Shown here: positions 14,503 to 22,828 of the stretch, piece by piece
How the letters are laid out: each line of letters opens with the position of its first letter
How positions within the stretch are numbered: position 1 is the stretch's first letter
Assembly (NCBI GenBank): GCA_044375105.1
Contig: JBILNK010000027.1
Span: 1 to 33,073, forward strand
Length of the DNA stretch: 33,073 nucleotides
Source of the DNA: JBIKLM01 sp044375105
GTDB taxonomy: Bacteria > Planctomycetota > UBA1135 > GCA-002686595
Reading direction: 5' to 3'
Program-made: the position numbers and the translations under genes
The notes under the pieces: model-generated
Told to the model about the DNA's origin: nothing
Seen by the model: the letters and a program-made list of their open reading frames with translations, nothing else
Databases searched by the model: none

Positions 14503-16355
14503 GCTCCGCCGGTCTTCGAGCGCTGCGCCCCGAGGTCGGCGCGGTGCGGTTGGAGCTCTGCGAGCCCCTCGAGCGCTGCGCGTCCTGGCTCTGGGGCCTG
14601 GCCGATGGGGACGGCCGCTTGATCTGCCCCGAGCACCGCCTGGAACACACCGGCAAGAGCGCCTGCGCGCTGATCCTGTTCGCCCATCTGTGGGCCCAGG
14701 GGCGCGGCGAGGTCTGGCTCGAGCGCGCCGTGGCCCAGGGGCGCCGCCTGGTGGCGCGCCTCGAGCGCGAGGGCCAGAGCGAGTGCTTCACCTTCCGGCC
14801 CGGCAGGCACGATCCCTTCAATTGCTCGAACAGCGTGATCGACGGGGGCGCCTGCGCGGATGCCCTGGCAACCCTGGTGGCCATGGCTGGCGAGCGCTTG
14901 CCGGCCCAGCTCTGCGCCGAGTTCAAGGCGGCCAGCCTTTTGCACGCGCGCTCGTACCTGCGCTACGCCGTGCTCGACAAGGGCATCCCGGCCCAGCGCG
15001 CCTGGGGCTTGACCGGTTTGGCCGGGGCCCACGCCCTGGAGCCGGCCGACGAGCTCTCGCGGGCAGGCATCGAGGCGGTGGGGGTGTTGGAGGCGATCCA
15101 GAACCGCGATGGCAGCTATCCGTACCATCCGCTCGAATGGGGTGCGGGCCACCCCGGCGCGGCCGACGTGTCCTGCTTCTATCAGTCGCGGGTCACCGGC
15201 TTCCTGCTGCATTCGCTCGAAGTCCTGGGCCTCGATCCGCGCCAGGATCCCTTCGCCGCGCCGCTCCTGCGCGGGCTCGATTACCTGGCCCATCTGATCG
15301 GGCCCGATGGGATCAAGCCCGGCTTGGTGGAAGCGAAACCCTGGTACTGGGGCGCCGAATACGAGGTCGCCAGCCACGTCTTCGATGTGCACGCCCTGGC
15401 CCGCGGCGCGAGCCTGTTCGGCCTGCCGCGGCTCGGGGATTTGGCGCTGTGCTCCTACGCCGCCTGGGCCGAGCATCTCGGGGCCGACGGCGCACCGCAG
15501 AGCCACCATCCGGCGCCGGGTCGCCGGCGCAGCTACCAGTGCCCGCTGTTCTGGGCGGCGCACGCCTGCTGGATCGCCCGGGCCCTGCCCGACCTGGAGC
15601 GCGCGTTGCAGAGGAGCGGTTCCTGCGGCTGGCCGCCGCGCGGAACGCTCGGGCCAGCGTCGAGCCCCGTCGAGGCTTGGTGGGCGCCCGAAGCGGGGCT
15701 GGCCGTGTTGCGCAGCGAGCGGCTGTGCGCATTCCTGCGCGGGGCCCGGCCGGCGGGCAACCTGCACCACGGCGGGCCCCACGGGGCGGGCATCGTGCGC
15801 CTGGTGCGGCTCGACGCCCAAGGGCGCGTCGATTCGTGCTCGCCCGATCGGAGGCCATTCGCCGCGCCCGGCAACCGACCTGCCGGCCTGACCGGCGAAT
15901 GGCTCGGGAACGCAGGCGGGTGGAACCCGCAACGCGGCTGGCGGAGCGGGGCCAGCGAGTTGCGCTTCTCGCTTTGGCTGGCGCGGGCGCACTGGCGCGG
16001 AGGCCGGCCGGGAGCGGCTCTGGCGACCCCCTGGGATGTCTTTGCCCGGGGCGTGCTCGATCCCGCTTCCAGCCTGGTTTCGAGCGCCTTCGAGCGCCGG
16101 CCCGAGGTCTCGCTCCCGGCCCCGGATTCGCTCGAGATCCGCGGGCGCCTCTGCCACCGGGACGGGACCGCGGTCGAGGGCTCGGAGTTCCGTCGCCGGT
16201 TCCGGATCGGCGCCGCGGGCCTCGAGGTTGAAGAGCGCCTGCTCTCGCCCGGTCGCACCCGGGGAGTCGCCTATCGGCAGCCAGCGGGCAGCGCCGACCT
16301 GTCTGCGTTCGGGCCTCCCACGGAGGCCCTGGGAGTCGCCTACCGCTGGCTATGA
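14499..16355 (+). CDS. Unrecognised large protein, possibly alpha-toroid plus beta domain (polysaccharide-active?)
   Basis: A 618-aa protein; ATG 14499 overlaps the preceding stop (ATGA). The frame extends upstream but only through the neighbour. No signal peptide and no membrane segment, so it should be cytoplasmic. The first ~370 residues are helix-rich with aromatic/His clusters (YPYHPLEWGAGHPGAADVS at 207-225, KPWYWGAEYEVASHVFDVH at 280-298), which looks like an (alpha/alpha) toroid. Residues ~390-618 look beta-rich and begin WWAPEAGLAVLRSERL, followed by NLHHGGPHGAGIVRL (421-435). That order, toroid then sheet with a His cluster, recalls heparinase II/III-like lyases, but the match is by appearance only. 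It lies between a GT2 and a sulfatase-fold gene. A glycan-binding or processing role is inferred from context. Confidence 0.7.
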   Translation: MSSAGLRALRPEVGAVRLELCEPLERCASWLWGLADGDGRLICPEHRLEHTGKSACALILFAHLWAQGRGEVWLERAVAQGRRLVARLEREGQSECFTFRPGRHDPFNCSNSVIDGGACADALATLVAMAGERLPAQLCAEFKAASLLHARSYLRYAVLDKGIPAQRAWGLTGLAGAHALEPADELSRAGIEAVGVLEAIQNRDGSYPYHPLEWGAGHPGAADVSCFYQSRVTGFLLHSLEVLGLDPRQDPFAAPLLRGLDYLAHLIGPDGIKPGLVEAKPWYWGAEYEVASHVFDVHALARGASLFGLPRLGDLALCSYAAWAEHLGADGAPQSHHPAPGRRRSYQCPLFWAAHACWIARALPDLERALQRSGSCGWPPRGTLGPASSPVEAWWAPEAGLAVLRSERLCAFLRGARPAGNLHHGGPHGAGIVRLVRLDAQGRVDSCSPDRRPFAAPGNRPAGLTGEWLGNAGGWNPQRGWRSGASELRFSLWLARAHWRGGRPGAALATPWDVFARGVLDPASSLVSSAFERRPEVSLPAPDSLEIRGRLCHRDGTAVEGSEFRRRFRIGAAGLEVEERLLSPGRTRGVAYRQPAGSADLSAFGPPTEALGVAYRWL

Positions 16356-16407
16356 GGCGGGCCGTGGCCCACAGCGATCGGGTACAGTTCGGGGCCGGCC
16401 GGTTCCC

Positions 16408-18579
16408 ATGCATGCCCCCCCGAAGACCCCGCCCGGCCGGCTCCCTAGCCTCGGGACGGCCCTCGCTGGGGCCCTGTGCGTGGCCCTGGTCGTGGGCCTC
16501 TTGGATGCGGGCCGGGTCCTGTTCGAGCTGCGCTCCCTGCCAGCGCGGGCCCACACCGCCGAAACGCCTTTGAAGCTGGCCACCTGGCTGCCGTGCGCGG
16601 CGGCCGCGGTGGCCCTTTACAGCGTTTACCTAGCGCCGGTCGGGCTGTTGTTCGGCGTGCTCGGCGGCCGCCGCGGCGGCTTCCTGGGGACCTGGGCCGC
16701 CGCCGCCGGGTGCGCCGCCGGCCTGGGCTTTTGGTGGACGCGGGAGCAGCTCTTCCCTGGCCTGCCGATCAGCGATCCCAGGCGCCTGGGCCTGCTGGCG
16801 GGGCTGGTCGCCGCCGCAGCGCTGGCCACCTGGCCCCTGGCACGTGCCATCGCCATGCCGGGCCGCGCCCGCTGGCTGGCCCTGCCGGCGCTGCTGGTGG
16901 CCTTGGCGGGGGCTTTCCAGGCCTACGGCGAAGGTCGCCGCGTGGCGGCCCGCGGCGTTCTGAATCCCCGCAATCGGGACCTGCCCAACGTGCTGTTCGT
17001 GGTGGTCGACGCCCTGCGAGCGGACCGGCTGGGCTGCTATGGCAACGGGCTGGGCGCGAGCCCCGTGCTGGATGACCTGGCCCAGGGCGGCGTCCTGTTC
17101 GAAGACGCCCGGGTGCAGGCTCCGTACACCTGGACGAGCTTCGGGTCCTGGTTCACGGGCAAGTACCCGCGCCGGCACGGCTTGCTCAAGATGGCCCCTG
17201 GAGTGGCCCTGGAGCCGAGCTTCACCCTGCCGCAGCTGTTCAAGGCCGCCACGCGAAGCGCTGGAACTCCCCTCGAGTCCCAGGACAGCGTGGCCGGCGC
17301 CTTCATGACCGGCGCCCTGTCCCACGGCTCGGGCTTCTCCCAGGGCTTCGACAGCTATGTCGAGCTGATGATGGGGCACCCGCGGGTGGACCTCGATTCT
17401 GCCTGGTCGATCCTACGCGCGCGCCTGACGCTGCCCAGCGTGCTGTTCAAGCTGGACGCCAAGCGTGATCCGGACGCGCTGGTACACCGGGCGAGCGCCT
17501 TCTTGCGCGAGAATCGCGAGCGACGCTTCTTCGCCTTCGTGCACCTGTATTCGACGCACACACCCTACGACCCGCCGGAGCCGTTTCGGAGCCGTTTCGT
17601 CGACCCGGCCTATGACGGCCCGATCCGACGTTTCGATGCGGATATCCGCCGCGTGATCGAGCGCGGCGAGTTCACCCCGAGTCCCGAGGACGTGCGCCAG
17701 ATCGAAGATCTGTACATGGGCGGCGTGGCCCAAGCCGACCATCAGATCGGCTTGCTGCTGGGCGAGCTCGAAGCCTTGGGCCTGCGGGATCAGACCCTGG
17801 TGGTGATCACCTCCGACCATGGCGAGGACCTGGGCGAGAGCGGGCGCTACGAGCACAACCATATGTACCGCTCGAACCTGCACGTGCCCCTGTTGCTCTC
17901 CTGGCCTGAGGGCCAGCAGCGCCTGGGCATCGCGGCGGGGCGCCGTGTCGCGGAGATGGTGCAATCGGTCGATCTGCTGCCGACTCTAGCCGAGCTGGCG
18001 GGTTTGAGTCCGCCGGCTGCGCGCGGCCCCCGGGAGGAGATCGACGGCCGCGGTCTGGTGGCGCTGATGCAGGGCCAGGGGGGCGCTCCCCACCGCTACG
18101 CCTTCGCCGAGGATTCGACCCACGTGGCCATCGACGACGACCGCTTCATGCTGGTGCTCGACCGCTACGCGGTGCGCCCGGACGGCTGGCAGATCGCGCT
18201 CGAAGAACAGCTCGGCACGGTGCGGCTGCACGACCTGCAGAGCGACCCCTTGCAGCGCCGCGACCTGTTCGAACTCGCCTACCGCGGCGAGCGCCCCGAC
18301 CTGGAGCTGCGCCGGGCGATCGCCGGCGAGCTCGAGCGGCTGCGGGCCGCCCTGCTGGCCTGGGATGCCGGCATGCCGATCGGGGTCGAAGAGGTGGTGC
18401 AATCCGATCGCGATTTGGAGAGCGAGGACAACCGACGGGCGCTGGGCGGCGACGCGGAGACCCAGCGCCAGGCCCTGGAGCGCCTGGGTTACCTCGGCGA
18501 GCAAGACCGGGGCAGCTACAGCGGCGAGCTGCGCCAACGGGTGCTCGAGAAACGCGCGGGCGCCGCCCCCGCTCGCTGA
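16408..18579 (+). CDS. Membrane-anchored sulfatase-fold enzyme with Thr nucleophile
   Basis: A 723-aa protein from ATG 16408. The frame is open further upstream only through the neighbouring gene's end. Four or five membrane segments lie in residues ~15-175. The alkaline-phosphatase/sulfatase domain starts at NVLFVVVDALRADRLGCYG (194-212; Asp201 is a metal ligand). Where sulfatases have C-x-P-x-R before T-G-x-Y-P, this protein has Thr241 in YTWTSFGSWFTGKYP, so the formylglycine residue is absent. Thr there is known in phosphoglycerol and phosphoethanolamine transferases of this superfamily. ITSDHGEDLGE (467-477; Asp470/His471) and EHNHMY (482-487) complete the metal site. It may add or remove a phospho- or sulfo-group on the exported glycan; that role is inferred. 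The 52-nt upstream gap holds TACAGT 19 nt before the ATG. Confidence 0.82.
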   Translation: MHAPPKTPPGRLPSLGTALAGALCVALVVGLLDAGRVLFELRSLPARAHTAETPLKLATWLPCAAAAVALYSVYLAPVGLLFGVLGGRRGGFLGTWAAAAGCAAGLGFWWTREQLFPGLPISDPRRLGLLAGLVAAAALATWPLARAIAMPGRARWLALPALLVALAGAFQAYGEGRRVAARGVLNPRNRDLPNVLFVVVDALRADRLGCYGNGLGASPVLDDLAQGGVLFEDARVQAPYTWTSFGSWFTGKYPRRHGLLKMAPGVALEPSFTLPQLFKAATRSAGTPLESQDSVAGAFMTGALSHGSGFSQGFDSYVELMMGHPRVDLDSAWSILRARLTLPSVLFKLDAKRDPDALVHRASAFLRENRERRFFAFVHLYSTHTPYDPPEPFRSRFVDPAYDGPIRRFDADIRRVIERGEFTPSPEDVRQIEDLYMGGVAQADHQIGLLLGELEALGLRDQTLVVITSDHGEDLGESGRYEHNHMYRSNLHVPLLLSWPEGQQRLGIAAGRRVAEMVQSVDLLPTLAELAGLSPPAARGPREEIDGRGLVALMQGQGGAPHRYAFAEDSTHVAIDDDRFMLVLDRYAVRPDGWQIALEEQLGTVRLHDLQSDPLQRRDLFELAYRGERPDLELRRAIAGELERLRAALLAWDAGMPIGVEEVVQSDRDLESEDNRRALGGDAETQRQALERLGYLGEQDRGSYSGELRQRVLEKRAGAAPAR

Positions 18580-18606
18580 GTCCGTCGCAGCAGCCACCCA
18601 CCGAAC

Positions 18607-19839
18607 GTGTCTACGGCCCTCGACCTGATCGCCAACGCCCGGCTGCCTTCGAAGCGCGCCCAGAGCTTGCAGGTGGTGCAGGTGGCGGCCGCTTTCGCCG
18701 GCCAAGGCCTATCGGTGCGCCTGTTGCACGCCCGGCGATTCCCGACCCCCAGCCTGCCACCTGGTCAGGACCTGTTTCGCTACTACGGAGTGCCCTCGGA
18801 GCCGACGCCGGAGGTCCGGGCGCTGCCCTGCATCGATTGGATCGACCGGGTCCCGGGTCCCCTGCAGTTCGTACCCGCGCGGCTCCAGGAGTGGAGCTTT
18901 TCGCGCTCGGCAGCCCAGGCGGTGCTGGCGGGCCGCGCGGGTGGGGCCGTGGCGCCCCTGGTCTTGAGCCGCGAGATCGAATGCGCTGCGCGTTTGGTGG
19001 CAGCCGGTCACCCCGGGGTGTTCCTGGAGCTGCACCGCGTGCCCGGCGGCCGATGGCGCCGGGCCCTGCTGATGCGCGCCCTGCGCGGCGTGGCGGGCGT
19101 GGTGGCGATCTCGGGCGGCGTCGCCCGGGACCTCGAACCCTTCGAGCTTGCCGCGGACCGGCTCGTGGTCGAACACGACGGCGTCGAACTGGGTCCCTAC
19201 TCGAGCGGCAAGCCCCAGGCGGTGGCACGGGGCGCCATCGGCGTGCCTGCGGATGTTCCCCTCGTGGTCTACGCCGGCAGCCTGCTGCCTTGGAAGGGGG
19301 TCGAGATCCTGATCGAGGCCGCGCGCCAGCTCCCCGCTGTGCGCTTCGTGATCGCCGGCGGCAGCGAAGCCGACCTCGCCCGCCTGCGTCCGCTGGCGTC
19401 GGGTCTCCCGAACCTGCGCTTGGATGGCTTCCAGCCCCCCGAACGCGTCGCCGATTACGTGATCGCCGCAGACGTTTTCGTGGTCCCGAATCGCTCGAAA
19501 CCCGCGATCTCGGCGCTCTACACCTCCCCACTCAAGGTCTTCGAGGCGATGGCCGCCGGTGTGCCGATCGTGGCCAGCGATCTGCCCTCCCTGCGCGACA
19601 TCCTGTCCCCGGGCGAGGAAGCCGTTTTCGTGGCCCCAGACGATCCGCAGGCCCTGGCCCGCGGCATCGCCGGACTGCTGGCCAATCCCCACGCCCGCAT
19701 GCAGATGGGCAAGCGCCTGCGCATCCGAGCGCCGCGCCACTCCTGGCAGCGCCGCGCCGAGCGCCTGGTGGCCTGGATGGCGGTCCGGGCCGGCAGCGCC
19801 CCGGGCGCGAAGACCGGGCCCGCGGAGCTCCGCACATGA
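18607..19839 (+). CDS. GT4-family glycosyltransferase, SPLK subgroup
   Basis: A 410-aa protein from GTG 18607, 27 nt after the previous stop. The N-terminus differs from the other GT4s: LIANARLPSKRAQSLQVVQ (7-25), which contains the S-x-x-A-x-Q pattern seen in some sugar transferases. ISREIE-like LSREIECAARL (120-130), ELHRVPGG (141-148) and VAISGGVARDL (166-176) form the first domain; VVYAGSLLPWKGVEILIEA (220-238) opens the second. The first Glu of EX7E is replaced by Tyr305 in ALYTSPLKVFEAMAAG (Glu313); the S-P-L-K-x-F-E-x-M-A form is common in one GT4 subgroup. Its stop overlaps the next ATG. Confidence 0.87.
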   Translation: MSTALDLIANARLPSKRAQSLQVVQVAAAFAGQGLSVRLLHARRFPTPSLPPGQDLFRYYGVPSEPTPEVRALPCIDWIDRVPGPLQFVPARLQEWSFSRSAAQAVLAGRAGGAVAPLVLSREIECAARLVAAGHPGVFLELHRVPGGRWRRALLMRALRGVAGVVAISGGVARDLEPFELAADRLVVEHDGVELGPYSSGKPQAVARGAIGVPADVPLVVYAGSLLPWKGVEILIEAARQLPAVRFVIAGGSEADLARLRPLASGLPNLRLDGFQPPERVADYVIAADVFVVPNRSKPAISALYTSPLKVFEAMAAGVPIVASDLPSLRDILSPGEEAVFVAPDDPQALARGIAGLLANPHARMQMGKRLRIRAPRHSWQRRAERLVAWMAVRAGSAPGAKTGPAELRT

Positions 19840-21005
19840 AGGTCCTCTATCTGACCGATTCGCTCTCCGACCTGGATGGGGTCGGTCGCTACGCCTTGGG
19901 CCTGGTGCAGGCCCTGGAACGGGCCGAGCCGGGCCTCGAGGTCGAAGTGCTCCTGGCGCGCAAGCACCGCCCGACTTCGGCGTCCGTGCCGAAGGTCTGG
20001 AAGGTAAGCGTGGGCTTGCCCCCGGATTACTTCTTTTACATGGCTCCGCTGCGCTTCTGGCTGAGCCTCGTGCAGAGCACCTGGCGCACCTGGCACAGCG
20101 CCAGGAACGCGGACCTCGTGCACGCGATCAAGGATTATCCCCACAACCTGGTGGCGCTCCTGGCGGCCCGCCTGGCCGGCAAGCCGTGCATCGCGACCGC
20201 CCATGGCACGTACACCGTGCAGCCGCTCAAGGATCCGCGCCACGCCAAGAAGGCGCGCTGGACCTATGCCGGCTTCGCCGGGATGATCAGCGTCTCCGGC
20301 TACACCGCCCGACGCTTGGCGGAGGCGCTCGGCAGCGGACGCATCGGCACGATCCACACGATCCCGAACTGCGTCGATCCGGGGCCGTTGCTCTGCGACC
20401 CTGGGGTCGGACCCCGTCCTTGGCATGGCCAGCGTTTCAGCCTCTCGATCGGCGAGACCAAGGAACGCAAGGGGCACCACCTGGCCTTGGCCGCCTGGTG
20501 CCAGGCTGCCCGCGGGCGACCGGATCTGCACCATTATCTGGTGGGCCGCTTGTCGGGGGACGACTACGAGCGGCGCTTGCGCGCCATCGTGGAGCAGGCC
20601 GGCTTGTCCCAGCGGGTGCACTTCCTGGGCAACGTGGAGGAAGCCGACAAGATCGATCTGACGAGGCGCTGCGAGCTGTTCCTGCACACGCCGGTGACCG
20701 CCGCGGACGGGGGCTTCGAGGGGTTCGGCATCGTGTATCTCGAAGCCTCCGCCTGCGGCAAACCGGTGATAGGGACCCGGCACTGCGGAGCCGAGGACGC
20801 GATCGTGGAGGCCGAGACCGGCTACCTGGTGGAGCCCGAGGTCGGCGCCGTCGCAGGGGCTTTGGAGCGGCTCTTCGCGGATCCCGGTCTCGGACGGCGC
20901 CTGGGTACGGCGGGACGGGAACACGCGCTTTCGAACACGTGGGACAAGAATGCGGCGCGTGTGCTCGAGCTCTACCGCCAAGCCCTTGGGAGTCCCCGGG
21001 CATGA
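19836..21005 (+). CDS. GT4-family glycosyltransferase
   Basis: A 389-aa protein; ATG 19836 overlaps the preceding TGA (ATGA). Landmarks: VLYLTDSLSDLDGVGRYAL (3-21) with the glycine loop, LVHAIKDYPHNLVALLAA (94-111), TAHGTYTVQPL (121-131), SVSGYTARRL (152-161), IPNCVDP (176-182), SIGETKERKGHHLAL (204-218) and an intact EX7E with Glu295/Glu303 in FEGFGIVYLEASACG. It immediately precedes the flippase and its stop overlaps the flippase start, suggesting it acts late in repeat-unit assembly. Sugar unknown. Confidence 0.9.
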   Translation: MKVLYLTDSLSDLDGVGRYALGLVQALERAEPGLEVEVLLARKHRPTSASVPKVWKVSVGLPPDYFFYMAPLRFWLSLVQSTWRTWHSARNADLVHAIKDYPHNLVALLAARLAGKPCIATAHGTYTVQPLKDPRHAKKARWTYAGFAGMISVSGYTARRLAEALGSGRIGTIHTIPNCVDPGPLLCDPGVGPRPWHGQRFSLSIGETKERKGHHLALAAWCQAARGRPDLHHYLVGRLSGDDYERRLRAIVEQAGLSQRVHFLGNVEEADKIDLTRRCELFLHTPVTAADGGFEGFGIVYLEASACGKPVIGTRHCGAEDAIVEAETGYLVEPEVGAVAGALERLFADPGLGRRLGTAGREHALSNTWDKNAARVLELYRQALGSPRA

Positions 21006-22396
21006 GCCCCAAACGACTGCTGCAGAGCCGTTTCCTTCGGGACTCCCTGTTGCTCCAGGCCAGCGGAGCCTTGGTGGCCCTGTGCCAGCTCTTGAGCGCC
21101 AGCATCCTGGCCCACTCCCTGGGTGAGACCGCCCAGGGGCGCTACATCTCGGCGGTCAAGGTCTACGGGCTCCTGTTCATGCTGTTCAACACCGGCATCG
21201 TGCCGGCGGTGGTCAGCCAGGTGGGAGCCGCCGTCATCCGGGGGCAGATCGAGAAGATCGCGGCCTGGCAGGGGTTCCTGGTCAAGGCCTATCTGATCAC
21301 GGGGCTGCTGCTGGTCTCCCTGGGTTGGGCCGTGTTGCCGCCGTTCACGGAGTTGGCCTTCGAGAACCGGGAACTGGGGGTCTGGGCCTTCTGGCTCTGT
21401 TTTGCGCCGTTGCTCGAATGCGGCCGGGTGCTGGCCATGTGTTCCTTCCAGGGCCTGCGCCTGATGAAGGACCTGGCCCACCTGGACGTGTATGGGGAGT
21501 TCGGACGCTTTGCCCTGGTCGCTGGCGCGGCCTATTGGTTCGAATCGGCGCAAGCGGTCGTGCTGGCCACCCTGCTGTCGGGGGCTTGGGGGTCGCTGGT
21601 CGGCCTGTGGCTTTACCGGCGATCGCTGGTCCGCGAGGCGCACGGACTGCCCAGCTTGGAGCGCGTCTTCCAGCGCATGAAGGACGTGCGCTTGGCCGAT
21701 GGCTTGCCCCTGGGTTTGCGACTGGGGCTGCTGCGGAGCTTGGACGCCCTGCATTTCGACCTTCTGCCGCCGCTGTTGATGTTCTATGCGGGCGTGGCCA
21801 AGAGATTGCCGACCCCCGAGGATCCGGTGGCCTATTTCAACAATGCTCAGCGTCTGATGCTGATCCCGGCGGTGCTGATGACGGGTATCGCGCGCAACAC
21901 GCTGCCGGCCATGAGCGGCATCGCCGGCAGGAAGGATCCCGAGCTGTTGCGGCGCAGCTTCTGGAAGGTGACCGTGCTCGGCGGCCTGTTCAACGCGGTG
22001 GGGCTCCTGGGGGTGCTGTTGCTGATGCCCTGGGTGCTGGAGTGGTTCTTGCCCGCGAGCTACCACGCACCGGTGATCCAGCTGGCCTGGATCATCGGGC
22101 TGGCGGGCCTGCTCAAGGGATTTGCGGGGGCTTACGATTCCTTCTACATCGTCGCCGATCGCCTGCGCGTGACGCTGCGCATCAATTTGATCGGCACTGT
22201 GGTTTGCCTGGGCCTGTTGGTCAAGTTGACCCTCGATAACCCCGTCACCGGGGCGGCCTGGGGCATGGTGATCGCGAACACCTGGGGCCTCCTGCACATG
22301 GCTTACATCGCCTGGTTCTTCCACACCGGTCAGCACCGCCGGCTGTTCGTGACCGCGCCCGAGACCACAGCCCCCCCGGCTCCGAACGCGCCCTGA
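21002..22396 (+). CDS. Wzx-type oligosaccharide flippase (MOP superfamily)
   Basis: A 464-aa integral membrane protein; ATG 21002 overlaps the previous stop. About 12 hydrophobic segments are spread along the whole length, interrupted by short basic loops, as in polysaccharide transporters of the MOP superfamily. The first helix region reads SGALVALCQLLSASILAHSL (21-40) followed by GETAQGRY (41-48), the usual L-G-x-x-x-x-G-x-Y/F turn of RfbX/Wzx proteins; a second such half begins near residue 230. It should flip the undecaprenyl-diphosphate-linked repeat unit to the periplasmic face. It is the last gene of the operon; a 432-nt gap follows. No Wzy-like polymerase lies next to it. Confidence 0.87.
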   Translation: MSPKRLLQSRFLRDSLLLQASGALVALCQLLSASILAHSLGETAQGRYISAVKVYGLLFMLFNTGIVPAVVSQVGAAVIRGQIEKIAAWQGFLVKAYLITGLLLVSLGWAVLPPFTELAFENRELGVWAFWLCFAPLLECGRVLAMCSFQGLRLMKDLAHLDVYGEFGRFALVAGAAYWFESAQAVVLATLLSGAWGSLVGLWLYRRSLVREAHGLPSLERVFQRMKDVRLADGLPLGLRLGLLRSLDALHFDLLPPLLMFYAGVAKRLPTPEDPVAYFNNAQRLMLIPAVLMTGIARNTLPAMSGIAGRKDPELLRRSFWKVTVLGGLFNAVGLLGVLLLMPWVLEWFLPASYHAPVIQLAWIIGLAGLLKGFAGAYDSFYIVADRLRVTLRINLIGTVVCLGLLVKLTLDNPVTGAAWGMVIANTWGLLHMAYIAWFFHTGQHRRLFVTAPETTAPPAPNAP

Positions 22397-22424
22397 TGGC
22401 CAGCCCTTGGGCCGGGCAGCTACA

Positions 22425-22438
22425 ACGCGGCGCCGCGT
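22425..22438. repeat. Perfect 14-bp palindrome
   Basis: ACGCGGCGCCGCGT is identical to its reverse complement and lies shortly after the flippase stop codon. It could be an operator or a restriction/modification-type site, or chance in GC-rich DNA. Confidence 0.3.
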
Positions 22439-22816
22439 GGTGGGCCTCCGGTGTCCGTCGAGGCTCGGCGCTCTGGAGTTCCGCCTTGGAATGCTGACCC
22501 GGGGCCGCCCTGGACCGGGCGGATGGGCTCTCGCCGTGGGAGCCGCCTCGTCAGTGTGGTGCTGGTCGCGTCCAGCCGTCCGGCAGCGCGATCCGCGCCC
22601 ATGGAGGTGGCGCTGCTCTGGACCAAGCGGGAATCGGGCGAACTAGCGAGGGAGCCTCCCGGGACTCCTCCCGATTTCTCCGCCAGTGCCCGGACCTGCC
22701 CGCGCTCCGGAGGCGGACGGCTCGATCGGAGCGCGAACACCAAACACCGGCAGGACCGCTTGGGACTCTGCTGGCCGACAGCGCGGCTCGCGCCCGCCCG
22801 CCGACGCCGGGGCTGC

Positions 22817-22822
22817 TAGGAT
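22817..22822 (+). promoter_or_regulatory. Candidate leaderless promoter -10 hexamer (TAGGAT)
   Basis: TAGGAT (TAnnnT) ends 6 nt before the GTG at 22829 and after a long non-coding gap. No Shine-Dalgarno lies between. This supports GTG 22829 as both the translation start and the probable transcript 5' end. Confidence 0.5.
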
Positions 22823-22828
22823 TCGGCC

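Larger units (their letters stand above)
22397..22828. other. 432-nt intergenic gap with palindrome
   Basis: No coding region is supported; the open frames here are short and R/P/A-rich. Contents: a perfect 14-bp palindrome ACGCGGCGCCGCGT at 22425-22438, 28 nt after the flippase stop (too tight to be a good hairpin, could be a protein-binding site), and the TAGGAT hexamer at 22817-22822 next to the following start. No terminator with a T-tract was found. Confidence 0.45.
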
